DNA of 64,000 bases from Pararhizobium mangrovi (GTDB taxonomy: Bacteria; Pseudomonadota; Alphaproteobacteria; Rhizobiales; Rhizobiaceae), in NCBI RefSeq assembly GCF_006516965.1, contig NZ_VHLH01000018.1, forward strand, positions 1 through 64,000, in the 5' to 3' direction. Numbering within the stretch: position 1 is the first letter of the stretch; each line of letters starts with the position of its first letter. Under the pieces are notes generated by a model, which saw nothing but the letters and a program-made list of their open reading frames with translations, did not search any database and was not told where the DNA came from. The translations under genes were made by a program, and so were the position numbers. Below are positions 38,101 through 45,979 of the stretch, in pieces.

Positions 38101-41100
38101 TTCGCCGTAAACGTCACTCTTCGCCAACTTCTGAACGACGTCTCGACGCTGCCGCGACTGGTCGAACACGTTGTCAGGGCGCTGCCGGCGCCGGTCTTCG
38201 GCATCGGCTCCGATGCGATGACGGGCGGAGCGATGGTTCCGGAACGGACGCCGGCGACGCAGGAGACGGTGATCGCCGCACCGCGGGTGCCGGTCGATCT
38301 CGCGGCGATGGCCGCCCGACTGGAAGCGCTTTCGCGCCAGCTCGAACAGCATGGCGCGATCCTCCAACAGCTCGGCCCTTCTTCAAATGGCATCGGCAAA
38401 CACGGAGCCGAGCCGTGGAAAAGTCGCGACGCGGCCGGACGGGAAACGGAGCCGTCGGGCAATGGACAAGGCACCGTTCGCCCGACCGACTCCCAGCAGG
38501 AACTCTGGCTTGCCGCGCAACTCGGACGCGACGCCTCCTGCGCCTTCAACGAATCGCTTTCGGTCACGTTGACGGGTCCGCTCGATGCGCCGGTCTTGAG
38601 CAGGGCTGTCGAGACCATCGTGCGGCGCCACGAATCCCTGCGCGGTCGTTTCTCCTACGACGGGACGCAGTTCATCGTCGGCGACGGAAGCAACATCGCC
38701 GTACGGAGAATGGACGTCTCGCAGGCGGACGATCCCGAGGCCGCGCTCAATGTGCATCTCGCCGAGGACGCGCGCACGCCGTTCGACCTCGTCGAGGGGC
38801 CGCTCATGCGCGTCTGGCTCGTCCGGCTTTCCGAGCGGTTGCACGTGCTGGTCCTCAGCGTGCATCACCTCGTTTGCGACGGATGGTCCTTCAACGTCGT
38901 GCTCGACGAGGTCGCGCAACTCTACGGCGCGATGCGCGAGGGAAAGGCTCCGGTCGATCTCGCCGAACCCGTCTCCTTCCTGCGCTACGCCCGTTCGGTG
39001 AACAGTGATGGCGCACGGGCGGACGACGAGGCGTTCTGGCTCTCGCAATTCGCCACGCTGCCGGCGCCGCTCGATCTGCCGACGGACCGTCCGCGGCCGC
39101 TCAGGCGCACGTTCAACGGCGGTTCGACGACGGCGACGATCGACGAAGCGACGATGGAAGCGGTCAAGACGGCCGGCGCGCGTCATGGCGCGACGCTCTT
39201 TACGACGCTGCTCACGAGCCTGCAGATCCTGCTTTCCAGGCTTTCGGGCCGCATGGATATCGTCGTCGGCATTCCGGCGGCGGAACAGTCGGTGCTGCGC
39301 GAGAGTGGCGCGCTCGTCGGCCATTGCGTCAATTTTCTTCCGCTTCGTGCGACGTGGGACGCGCAAACGCGTGTCGACGGCCTGCTGAAACGCAACGCCG
39401 CTCACGTACTCGAAGCCTTCGAGCATCAGCGTTGCACCCTCGGCACGCTGATCCGCAAACTCGCCGTGCCGAAGGATCCGGCCCGCATGCCGCTCGTCGA
39501 GGTGGAGTTCAATCTCGACCATATCGCCCGCAACGTGACTTTCGAAGGGCTTCAAACGACCTACGCGCCGAACCCCAAGCGGTTCTCGACCTTCGAACTG
39601 TCGTTCAACGTCGTCCAGGAACCTGGCGGGCTCAGGCTCGACTGCACCTACAATACCGATCTCTTCGCGCCCGAAACCGTCGCCGAATGGATCGAACTGT
39701 GGCGGCGCGTCCTGCGCGCGATGGCCGCCGGTGATGAACGGCCGATCGGCGATCTCGCGCTCTTCGACCCGATCGATGCTCTGGCCGGTCGACTGGAAGG
39801 CCCGGTCGTGGACCTGCCCGAAGGGACATGGACGCCCGACCTGATCGCGCGGCAGATCGCGCTCACCCCCGATCGCGTCGCCATCCGCCATGACAGCGAG
39901 AGCCTGACCTACGGCGAACTCGGGAAGCGGGCGGATGCGGTCGCGGTCGCGTTGCAGCGATCGGGCGTCGAAACCGGCCACTGCGTTGCCGTTTGCCTGG
40001 AACGCTCGGCCTGGTTGCCGGTCACTCTGCTTGGCGTATGGAAGGCGGGAGCGGCCTACCTTCCCCTGACGCCGCACCATCCGAAGGCGCGCCGGGACGC
40101 CGTCCTCGGCGAGGCCGAGGTCGCGGCCTGCGTGAGCGACCGCAAGAATGCCGGCGACGTGCTCGAGGGCATCGAGACGATCGTCGTCGAGGACGCCCTC
40201 GAATCGTATGGCGGCGAGACGCCGAAGGTGCCGGCGAACCAATCGTCCGACGCGCTTGCCTACGTCATCTATACATCCGGCTCGACCGGAAATCCGAAGG
40301 GCGTCGAGGTGCGCCATCGCGGCCTCGTCAATTTCCTGCTGTCGATGCAGCACGAACCGGGCTTTGCGGCCGACGATACGCTGCTGGCCGTAACGACCGT
40401 GACGTTCGACATCGCCGCCCTCGAACTCTTCCTGCCACTCGTTGCCGGCGGATGCTGCCACATCGCCAGCCGGCGCGAGACGCGGGACGGCTACGACCTT
40501 TTGCAAACGCTCGAAGCGAGCGGGGCGACCATGGTCCAGGCCACGCCCTCCACGTGGCGCATGCTGGTCGAAGCGGGCTTCGTGGCCCCGCCCGGATTGC
40601 GCATGTTGTGCGGTGGCGAACCCATGCCGGGTGATCTGGCGGCCGCTCTCCTGAGCGGCGAGGGGTCCCTGTGGAACATGTACGGCCCGACCGAGACGAC
40701 CATCTGGTCCTCGCTGGCGCCGATCACGGATGCCGGCGCACCGATCGGCGTCGGCGGTCCGATCGCCAACACGACCTTCGTCGTGCTCGACGAGAACGAT
40801 GCGCTCGTACCGCGCGGGGTATCCGGCCAGTTGCATATTGGCGGCGAAGGCGTTGCGCGCGGCTATCGCCTGCGGCCGGACCTTACGGAGCGGGCTTTCG
40901 TCGAGATCCGTGGCGAACGCCTCTACAGGACCGGCGACAGGGCGCGGATCCTGCGCGACGGCAGCGTTCGGCTCGCCGGCCGCATGGATCGACAGGTGAA
41001 GCTTCGCGGCTTCCGCATCGAACTCGGCGACGTCGAGGCGGCGCTGCGCAAGGCGGGTCTTGCCGATTGCGCGGCGATCCTGCGCGAGGACCAGCCGGGC

Positions 41101-42447
41101 GCGCCCCAGATCGTCGCCTATTACGCCGGGCCTTCGGGCAGCGAGATGAAGGAACCGGACGTGCGCGGAGCACTTGCCCGCCTCGTGCCGGACTACATGA
41201 TCCCCGCGGCGTTCGTGCGCCTCGACGCGCTGCCGCTCGGGTCGAGCGGCAAGGTCGACTGGCGGGCGCTACCGGCGCCTTCCACACCGCCCGCCGTCAG
41301 CCGCACGCGAGCGGCGTCGGCTCCGCCGGCGCCCGTGCGGGCGCTGACGAGGCAGGCGCGCGAAGAGATCCTGGCGCGCTGTGCCAGCGGAGTCCTGAGC
41401 TTTCCCGTCGATGTCGACGACGATCTGTTCTCGCTCGGTGTCGATTCGCTCAGCCTGTTCCGTATCGTCAGCGAGGCCCGGCGCGAAGGCGTCACGGTTT
41501 CGGCGGCCGACCTGTTCGAAAAGCGCACGATCGCCGCGACGCTCGCCGGTACCCCTTCCGGCAGACCGGAAGAGCGGCGGAAGGCGCAGCCCGGCAACAT
41601 CATCACGTTGCAGGGCGGAAGCGGCCGCATGCCGATCTTCGCGATCCACAACACGTTCTTGTTTCGCGGTCTCGCCGCAGCGCTCGGTCCCGAACAACCC
41701 TTCTTCGCCGTGCCGATGCCGCCTGAACTGGACGGTCAGGCCGTCGACTACACGCGGCTCGCCGCGCGCTACGCGGCGATCATCCGCACCGTCCGTCCCG
41801 AAGGTCCCTGCGCGCTGATCGGATTCTGTTTCGCCGGACGGCTCGCCCTCGAGGTCGCGCATCAGATCCGCGAGATGGGTGGCGAAGTGAAGCTGATCAT
41901 CGCCGCGGATGCATGGGCACCGCAGCACGCGCTTCGGCTTTCGAGGGTAGGCGCTCTGATGCATCTGTGGACCTACCGGCTGCATCGGGCCATGCATCAC
42001 CTTCGCCGCATCCACCGGGAGCGCGTGCGTTCGCTCGATCAGCTCGCAGCACGCAGCGACGTCGTGCGTCGCCTCGTCGTTCGCGGCGGCAACCGGCTGC
42101 GCACCACGTTCGGGCAACCGACCCTGACGCTCGAGGACGAGGAACTGGCACGCATCACGCGGATCGAGACCGCCGGCGAGCTGGCCGAGATCCGGCCGTT
42201 CGAAGGCGACGTGCTGATCGTCAGGAGCGCCGCACAGCCACGCGGCCGGTTCCTCGACGAGGCGCTGGGCTGGCGGGCGATCGTGCAGGGTCGCGTAACG
42301 GTTCGCGACGTACCGGGCCTGCACGAGAACATTTTCCGTGAGGGTGCGCCGGAATTCGCGGCGGCGGTGCATGAGGCGATCATGGGCGACGAACGCAGGG
42401 AGAGTTCGAACCTCCCGCATCGGCGGATCAGTACGCTACACGGATGA
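35167..42447 (+). CDS. hybrid PKS/NRPS megasynthase (KS-AT-ACP-C-A-T-TE)
   Basis: 2426 aa. KS about 8-430: active Cys186 in TACSTSL, histidines in ECHGTATPLGDP and GNIGHLDAAAG. AT about 540-830: Ser630 in GHSVGE, with HAFH indicating malonyl-CoA. ACP: Ser965 in GLDSL. C domain: HHLVCDG at 1233-1239. A domain: YTSGSTGNPKG from 1702, Lys2029 in SSGKVDW; specificity positions read D-I-L-Q-M-C-M-I-W-K, close to glycine codes. Second carrier: Ser2094 in GVDSL. TE about 2140-2426: nucleophile is Cys2221 in IGFCFAG, with Asp2248 and His2386 as partners. There is no KR, DH, ER or methyltransferase, so the keto group should survive. Expected product: amino acid - malonate - (glycine-like) chain. It follows the A-T protein with a 4-nt overlap and ends the locus. 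Confidence 0.94.
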   Translation: MTDLRDFPNAIAIVGMGARLPGADNLDAFWDNLLAGRESIARFTDDELEDAFPPEIRNRENFVRARPILENVDLFDAGFFGMYPREAALTDPQQRVFLECAWEAIEQAGYDPREWPGLIGVFAGSSMPTYLMRNVLSDRSAVEGFGSEYQVGCYPELLGSSQDFLATRVSYRLNLRGPSMTLQTACSTSLTAVTLATQALLLHQCDMALAGGVSITFPQKRGYRSQEGGMVSADGHCRPFDIEADGTVFGSGAGVLLLKRLDDALADGDTIRAVIRGCGINNDGSGKIAFTAPSPEGQSEAIAQAYAAAEVDPASVGYIECHGTATPLGDPIEIEGLRKVFGTGGADAPRCAIGSVKGNIGHLDAAAGVAGVIKTVLALESGVIPPTAHFRQANPHLGLEDTPFFVSGKTTPWPEREDARRAGVSAFGVGGTNVHVVLEEAPPVASEVPARKEQLLVLSARSETALDAACERLAGHIERHPDVALADVASTLQIGRTRFEHRAALVCSDGEAAVRTLREGRAGGQVRGRANERPKVAFMFPGQGAQRPGMGRHLFDNEPVFRHEIERAHAALSERMDLIDVLYGNGDPAVAARRLRRTENAQPAIFAVAHALAQLLKSWDVRPDIMLGHSVGEFVAACLAGVFEFEEAIRLVALRGELMQALPEGRMLSVRSDTQTLAELLPAGAEIAAINAPKACVAAGPAEAIAALEQRLEEAGIMSRPLEASHAFHTAMVEPMIEPFMQHLAAIGPRTPTMPWISTATGDWITPEQAVDPAYWASHAHRAVCFAGAVKTAAEARPVFLELGPGAAMTSLVHAGVGRSAIAAACMPETAERHGHPLAAIARFWTAGGEPDWASIQDGARRLRVPLPTYPFERMRHFIDAPKPTIHSHNTGLDYKNADATRTNDRAGTQETPLMSVVPPPLSPSFDENAQTIRRDLLAILAQLSGQDFSGEEMDRTFLELGLDSLFLTQLTQEVQKRFAVNVTLRQLLNDVSTLPRLVEHVVRALPAPVFGIGSDAMTGGAMVPERTPATQETVIAAPRVPVDLAAMAARLEALSRQLEQHGAILQQLGPSSNGIGKHGAEPWKSRDAAGRETEPSGNGQGTVRPTDSQQELWLAAQLGRDASCAFNESLSVTLTGPLDAPVLSRAVETIVRRHESLRGRFSYDGTQFIVGDGSNIAVRRMDVSQADDPEAALNVHLAEDARTPFDLVEGPLMRVWLVRLSERLHVLVLSVHHLVCDGWSFNVVLDEVAQLYGAMREGKAPVDLAEPVSFLRYARSVNSDGARADDEAFWLSQFATLPAPLDLPTDRPRPLRRTFNGGSTTATIDEATMEAVKTAGARHGATLFTTLLTSLQILLSRLSGRMDIVVGIPAAEQSVLRESGALVGHCVNFLPLRATWDAQTRVDGLLKRNAAHVLEAFEHQRCTLGTLIRKLAVPKDPARMPLVEVEFNLDHIARNVTFEGLQTTYAPNPKRFSTFELSFNVVQEPGGLRLDCTYNTDLFAPETVAEWIELWRRVLRAMAAGDERPIGDLALFDPIDALAGRLEGPVVDLPEGTWTPDLIARQIALTPDRVAIRHDSESLTYGELGKRADAVAVALQRSGVETGHCVAVCLERSAWLPVTLLGVWKAGAAYLPLTPHHPKARRDAVLGEAEVAACVSDRKNAGDVLEGIETIVVEDALESYGGETPKVPANQSSDALAYVIYTSGSTGNPKGVEVRHRGLVNFLLSMQHEPGFAADDTLLAVTTVTFDIAALELFLPLVAGGCCHIASRRETRDGYDLLQTLEASGATMVQATPSTWRMLVEAGFVAPPGLRMLCGGEPMPGDLAAALLSGEGSLWNMYGPTETTIWSSLAPITDAGAPIGVGGPIANTTFVVLDENDALVPRGVSGQLHIGGEGVARGYRLRPDLTERAFVEIRGERLYRTGDRARILRDGSVRLAGRMDRQVKLRGFRIELGDVEAALRKAGLADCAAILREDQPGAPQIVAYYAGPSGSEMKEPDVRGALARLVPDYMIPAAFVRLDALPLGSSGKVDWRALPAPSTPPAVSRTRAASAPPAPVRALTRQAREEILARCASGVLSFPVDVDDDLFSLGVDSLSLFRIVSEARREGVTVSAADLFEKRTIAATLAGTPSGRPEERRKAQPGNIITLQGGSGRMPIFAIHNTFLFRGLAAALGPEQPFFAVPMPPELDGQAVDYTRLAARYAAIIRTVRPEGPCALIGFCFAGRLALEVAHQIREMGGEVKLIIAADAWAPQHALRLSRVGALMHLWTYRLHRAMHHLRRIHRERVRSLDQLAARSDVVRRLVVRGGNRLRTTFGQPTLTLEDEELARITRIETAGELAEIRPFEGDVLIVRSAAQPRGRFLDEALGWRAIVQGRVTVRDVPGLHENIFREGAPEFAAAVHEAIMGDERRESSNLPHRRISTLHG

Positions 42448-42752
42448 TAGCACCGTGATCGGAGAAGGCCGCTCCGTCGTCAAATGAATTAAACGACGAT
42501 TATCGAAAGGCCTAAAAACTAATGCTGTATCGAAAAAGCACACAAAAGACACAAACTTTTAAAGCGAAATCAACCGGGGTCGTTTCGGAATTTGAACACG
42601 GTATCGGGAAACAACGTTCGTTCCCTGTTTTTTAAAAAAATAATGGATCAAGCATACGTTGCTTTACCAAGGGTTAAAGCTTAAATCATCGCCGGTCGTA
42701 AGGTCCGCAGTTACAAAATCGGTGTGCGTCATATCTTTCTCTGGAGAGGCCC
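42448..42752. other. 305-bp AT-rich intergenic region after the PKS/NRPS gene
   Basis: Markedly AT-rich for this genome, with a GTTTTTTAAAAAAATA run near 42629-42644. No ORF or strong hairpin terminator was found after the megasynthase stop. It probably contains the promoter of the small Cys-rich gene, whose ATG is preceded by CTGGAGAGG. Confidence 0.5.
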
Positions 42753-43064
42753 ATGCGAAAAAATCGCACGAGCGTTGATGAACGGTGCTGTGAAGCATGC
42801 GTGTTCTGGTATCGCGGTGACGAGCGTTTCGCGCATGAATGTCGTCGATTTCCCCCGCAATACGCCGAGGTTCAGGACGGCCGGAAACTCGCTCTGAAGC
42901 GCGTCTGGCCGATCACGCCGCCGACCGACTGGTGTGGGGAGTTCCATCCCGTTTCCGAACTCGGCGATACCAAGGTCGGCGAGACGATCGGAGACATCTC
43001 CGCCAAGCTCAAGTTCGATCCCCGAACCCCGAACGCCATCCAGCCCCGCCCGCGCGTCTTCTGA
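42753..43064 (+). CDS. small cysteine-rich protein, probable metal site, function unknown
   Basis: 103 aa with five cysteines: C12, C13, C16, C30 and C61, in CCEACVFW, ECRRFPP and DWCGEF. The spacing C13-x2-C16 ... C30 ... C61 suggests a four-cysteine zinc or iron site. The pattern CxxC..W..ECRRFPP....WCGEF occurs in small uncharacterised proteobacterial and phage-associated proteins. ATG at 42753 follows GGAGAGG. It stands alone between the megasynthase and the LysR regulator; a link to either is not shown. Confidence 0.7.
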   Translation: MRKNRTSVDERCCEACVFWYRGDERFAHECRRFPPQYAEVQDGRKLALKRVWPITPPTDWCGEFHPVSELGDTKVGETIGDISAKLKFDPRTPNAIQPRPRVF

Positions 43065-43277
43065 CCATCGCTTCCGATTTCGAGCGTTCGCGGATTTTAC
43101 ATCCTCGAACGCTTCGAAGTCGGTCGTCCGTGGTTTCGGACCTTTCGTGCGGATTGTCATTCTTTGCAGCGCCGTTGAAGAGACCGGTTGCTTCCTCGAA
43201 GAGCGGTGAGGCGTGGCGAGACACCTCGACAAACGCACGCAACGTGCGCGGCCGGCACGGTCGGCGACGTACCTCGA

Positions 43278-44180
43278 TCACGGAATCGGTTCGAGCCACG
43301 CGATCGCGTCGACAACCTCCCGGGATGCCTCGAATGTCGCTTTGATCGTCGGTCGCCAGTCCTCCGCGCGATAAGCCGCGCACATTCTCGAAACTTCGAT
43401 CTCCGGCTCGCTGCTCAGCGTCATTACCTTTCCCGAGATCACATCCTGCTCGACGAGCCGCACCGGCAGGATAGCCAATCCGACACCTGCCGAGACCAGA
43501 GATGCGATGATGCTTACGCTGTTACTCACCGATATCTGGCGCGGTGCCAGCCCTTCCGATCGGAACCAGTTGACCGTCTGCTGATACATCGGCGAGGGAT
43601 TGGGATTGCTCAGGATCGGTAATTGACCGATGTCTCGCGGCCGGATCAGCGGCGGCAGATCGGTTTCGCTGCTTGCAATCCAGGCAGCCTTCTGAATGCC
43701 CAGTTGAACGACCCGCAATCGCGGATCATCGTGGAGATTGATGCCCAGGGCGATGTCGATCGCGCCGTCCATGAGGTCCTTCTGCAAGTTCCCGCTGGTA
43801 CCGATCGCAACTGCGACTTCCAGGCTGGGATGGCGGCCTTTCAACATCCTTAGAATTCGAGGCAGGCCGGCGAGAGCCAGGGCTTCGCTCACCCCCAACC
43901 GGACGGACCCGCCAATCTGCTCCGGTCTGGCCCTTTCATGGAGCTTGTCGAGTTGATCGATGATGGCCTCGGCGTGATCGATCACCCCGTGGCCTTCGGG
44001 GGTCAGCAGGAGGTAGCGTCCGGACCTTCGAAACATCGGCTTGCCGAACGCCGAACCAAGATCCTTGAGGCGCAACGACAGCGTCGACTGGGTGACGTTC
44101 AGATGGACGGCAGCCTTACTGACCGTTCCAAGGCGTGCCACCCAGACGAGCGCTTCCAATTGGGACAGAGTGATGCGCAT
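43278..44180 (-). CDS. LysR-family transcriptional regulator
   Basis: 300 aa. N-terminal winged helix-turn-helix (ITLSQLEALVWVARLGTVSKAAVHLNVTQSTLSLRLKDLG shows the usual pattern, with recognition helix TQSTLSLRLKDL) and a C-terminal effector-binding domain. Divergent from the TRAP operon with 129 bp between, the normal arrangement for a LysR regulator controlling the adjacent operon in response to its substrate. The shared control region is AT-rich with several short inverted repeats. Effector unknown. Confidence 0.93.
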   Translation of the reverse strand: MRITLSQLEALVWVARLGTVSKAAVHLNVTQSTLSLRLKDLGSAFGKPMFRRSGRYLLLTPEGHGVIDHAEAIIDQLDKLHERARPEQIGGSVRLGVSEALALAGLPRILRMLKGRHPSLEVAVAIGTSGNLQKDLMDGAIDIALGINLHDDPRLRVVQLGIQKAAWIASSETDLPPLIRPRDIGQLPILSNPNPSPMYQQTVNWFRSEGLAPRQISVSNSVSIIASLVSAGVGLAILPVRLVEQDVISGKVMTLSSEPEIEVSRMCAAYRAEDWRPTIKATFEASREVVDAIAWLEPIP

Positions 44181-44309
44181 ATATTGAAATTTCTAAAGCT
44201 TCAGCGCTTATATTACCAATTAGGTTATCTCCTTCAATAGCGTTACGATTTTCATGGGATATCTGCCCGTTCGGTTCAGTTCGACTGTCCGTCGAAACAG
44301 GAGGGAAAA

Positions 44310-45374
44310 TTGATACGCTGCAAAACTCTGGCCGTTAGCCTAGCATCGTTGGCACTCTTCATCGGCGGACCGTGTGCCGCCCAAGACATTCCCAGTGTGA
44401 ATCTCAAGGTCTCGGGCGGAAACCGGACGCAGAACCAGTTTCGGCTCGTCGAGGTGCCCTTCTTCACCAAGCAACTGCCCGAGGCGTCCGATGGCGCGGT
44501 GACGGTGAACTTTTCCTCCCTGGAAGATCTTGGAATTCAGGGCCCCGAAGTGCTTCGTCTGCTCGGCATGGGCATGTTCGACATGTCGGAAGGCACGCTC
44601 AGCTACATGGCGGGCGAAGCGCCTCTCTTCGAGTCGCTGGATTTCCCGGGACTGACCTCGGATATCGATCAGCAGAGGAAGATGGCCGAAGGTCTCAAGC
44701 CCGAGATCGCGAAAACGATGAAGGCGAAATTTGGTGTGAAGCTGCTTTCCCTGGCGCCGATTGCCCTGCAGGTTCTCTACTGCAACAAACCGGTTTCCAG
44801 CCTGGCGGATATCAAGGGGCTCAAGGTTCGCACCTTCAATCGAGGAATGGCGCAACTCGTGGAGGGGCTCGGGGCGCAATCGGTGAACATCCCGTTCGCC
44901 GAAGTCGTGCCGGCGATGGAACGAGGCGTCGCCGACTGCGCGATCACCGCGACGTCCGCCGGCAATACCGCAAGGTGGTGGGAAGTTTCGGACCATCTGG
45001 TCATGCTGCCGATGGGATGGTCGATGATTTTCTTCGGAGCGAATGCCGATAACTGGAACAAGCTTCCCGAAAAGACGCAGGCTTTTCTCGAAAAGCAGTT
45101 TTCCGACATGGAAGACAAGCAATGGGCGCAGGCGAAAGCCGACGTTCAGGACGGCATAAACTGCAATACCGGCAAGGGAACCTGCAAGAACGGTATCGAG
45201 GCCAAGCCCGCAATGAAGCTGGTGACCCTTACTTCGGACGAGAAAGATCACGCTCGCGAGATCCTGACGAAGAACGTCCTGTCGGACTGGGCGAAAAGAT
45301 GCGGATCCGACTGCGTCTCGCAGTGGAACGAGAATGCCGGCAAGGTGGTCGGCGTTCACGTCTCGGATAACTGA
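44310..45374 (+). CDS. dctP: TRAP transporter substrate-binding protein (DctP family)
   Basis: 354 aa. Starts at a TTG preceded at ideal spacing by AGGAGGG (44299-44305); no ATG in frame keeps the signal peptide. Signal: MIRCKTLAVSLASLALFIGGPCAAQ. The mature part has the DctP pattern: VPFFTKQLPEASDG, MGMFDMSEGTLSYMAGE, LKVRTFNRGMAQLVEGLGAQ, PFAEVVPAMERGVADCA. The conserved arginine of RTFNRG is where carboxylate ligands are held in this family. Two cysteine pairs near the C-terminus (NCNTGKGTCKNG, KRCGSDC) are unusual and could form disulfides. Ligand unknown, presumably an organic acid. Confidence 0.93.
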   Translation: MIRCKTLAVSLASLALFIGGPCAAQDIPSVNLKVSGGNRTQNQFRLVEVPFFTKQLPEASDGAVTVNFSSLEDLGIQGPEVLRLLGMGMFDMSEGTLSYMAGEAPLFESLDFPGLTSDIDQQRKMAEGLKPEIAKTMKAKFGVKLLSLAPIALQVLYCNKPVSSLADIKGLKVRTFNRGMAQLVEGLGAQSVNIPFAEVVPAMERGVADCAITATSAGNTARWWEVSDHLVMLPMGWSMIFFGANADNWNKLPEKTQAFLEKQFSDMEDKQWAQAKADVQDGINCNTGKGTCKNGIEAKPAMKLVTLTSDEKDHAREILTKNVLSDWAKRCGSDCVSQWNENAGKVVGVHVSDN

Positions 45375-45382
45375 TCGTTCCG

Positions 45383-45973
45383 ATGGGAAAGATCGAATCA
45401 TCCATCGCGACGATCTCGCGATGGATGGCAAGGATCGGGGGCATAGGGCTCCTTGGATCCGCGGTCCTCATATCGATCGAAGTATGTCTTCGTTCACTCG
45501 GCGTTGGAGGCCTGAGCGTGGGGGCCGAACTGGCCTCGTACGCTCTTGCCCTCGGTGCAACGTGGTCGCTGGCATACGTTGTCTTCGAACGGGGACACGT
45601 TCGCGTCGATGTCGTCGTCATGCGGCTTTCACCGCTCTGGCGCTCCATCCTGGATATCGTGGCGCTTGCGAGCCTGGCCGGCGTCGGGTTCGCCCTTTCG
45701 TACGGCGGGCTGGGGGTCTTCGAAACCTCCCTGCGCCTCGACGCCCACTCGAACACGACGCTCGGCATGCCGCTCGTCCTGCCGCAGGGAGCCTGGCTGT
45801 TCGGCCTGTGCTGGTTCACCCTGGTCGCGTTCGTTCGCACGCTGCAGGCGGCGACCTTCCTCGTGCGGGGAGACCATTCCCACATCGCTCGCATCGCGGG
45901 TACGCCGAGTGCCGACGACGAGATCGAGGACGTCATCCATGACACTCAGGGTAGAATGATCGGTCAAGAGTAA
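45383..45973 (+). CDS. dctQ: TRAP transporter small permease (DctQ)
   Basis: 196 aa with four hydrophobic helices in the DctQ arrangement: IGLLGSAVLISIEVCLRSLG, SYALALGATWSLAYVVFERGHVRVDVV, then DIVALASLAGVGFAL and the last helix near LFGLCWFTLVAF. The stretch FERGHVRVDV is the family signature. It sits 8 nt after dctP and 6 nt before dctM. Forms the membrane complex with DctM. Confidence 0.92.
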   Translation: MGKIESSIATISRWMARIGGIGLLGSAVLISIEVCLRSLGVGGLSVGAELASYALALGATWSLAYVVFERGHVRVDVVVMRLSPLWRSILDIVALASLAGVGFALSYGGLGVFETSLRLDAHSNTTLGMPLVLPQGAWLFGLCWFTLVAFVRTLQAATFLVRGDHSHIARIAGTPSADDEIEDVIHDTQGRMIGQE

Positions 45974-45979
45974 CGCACG

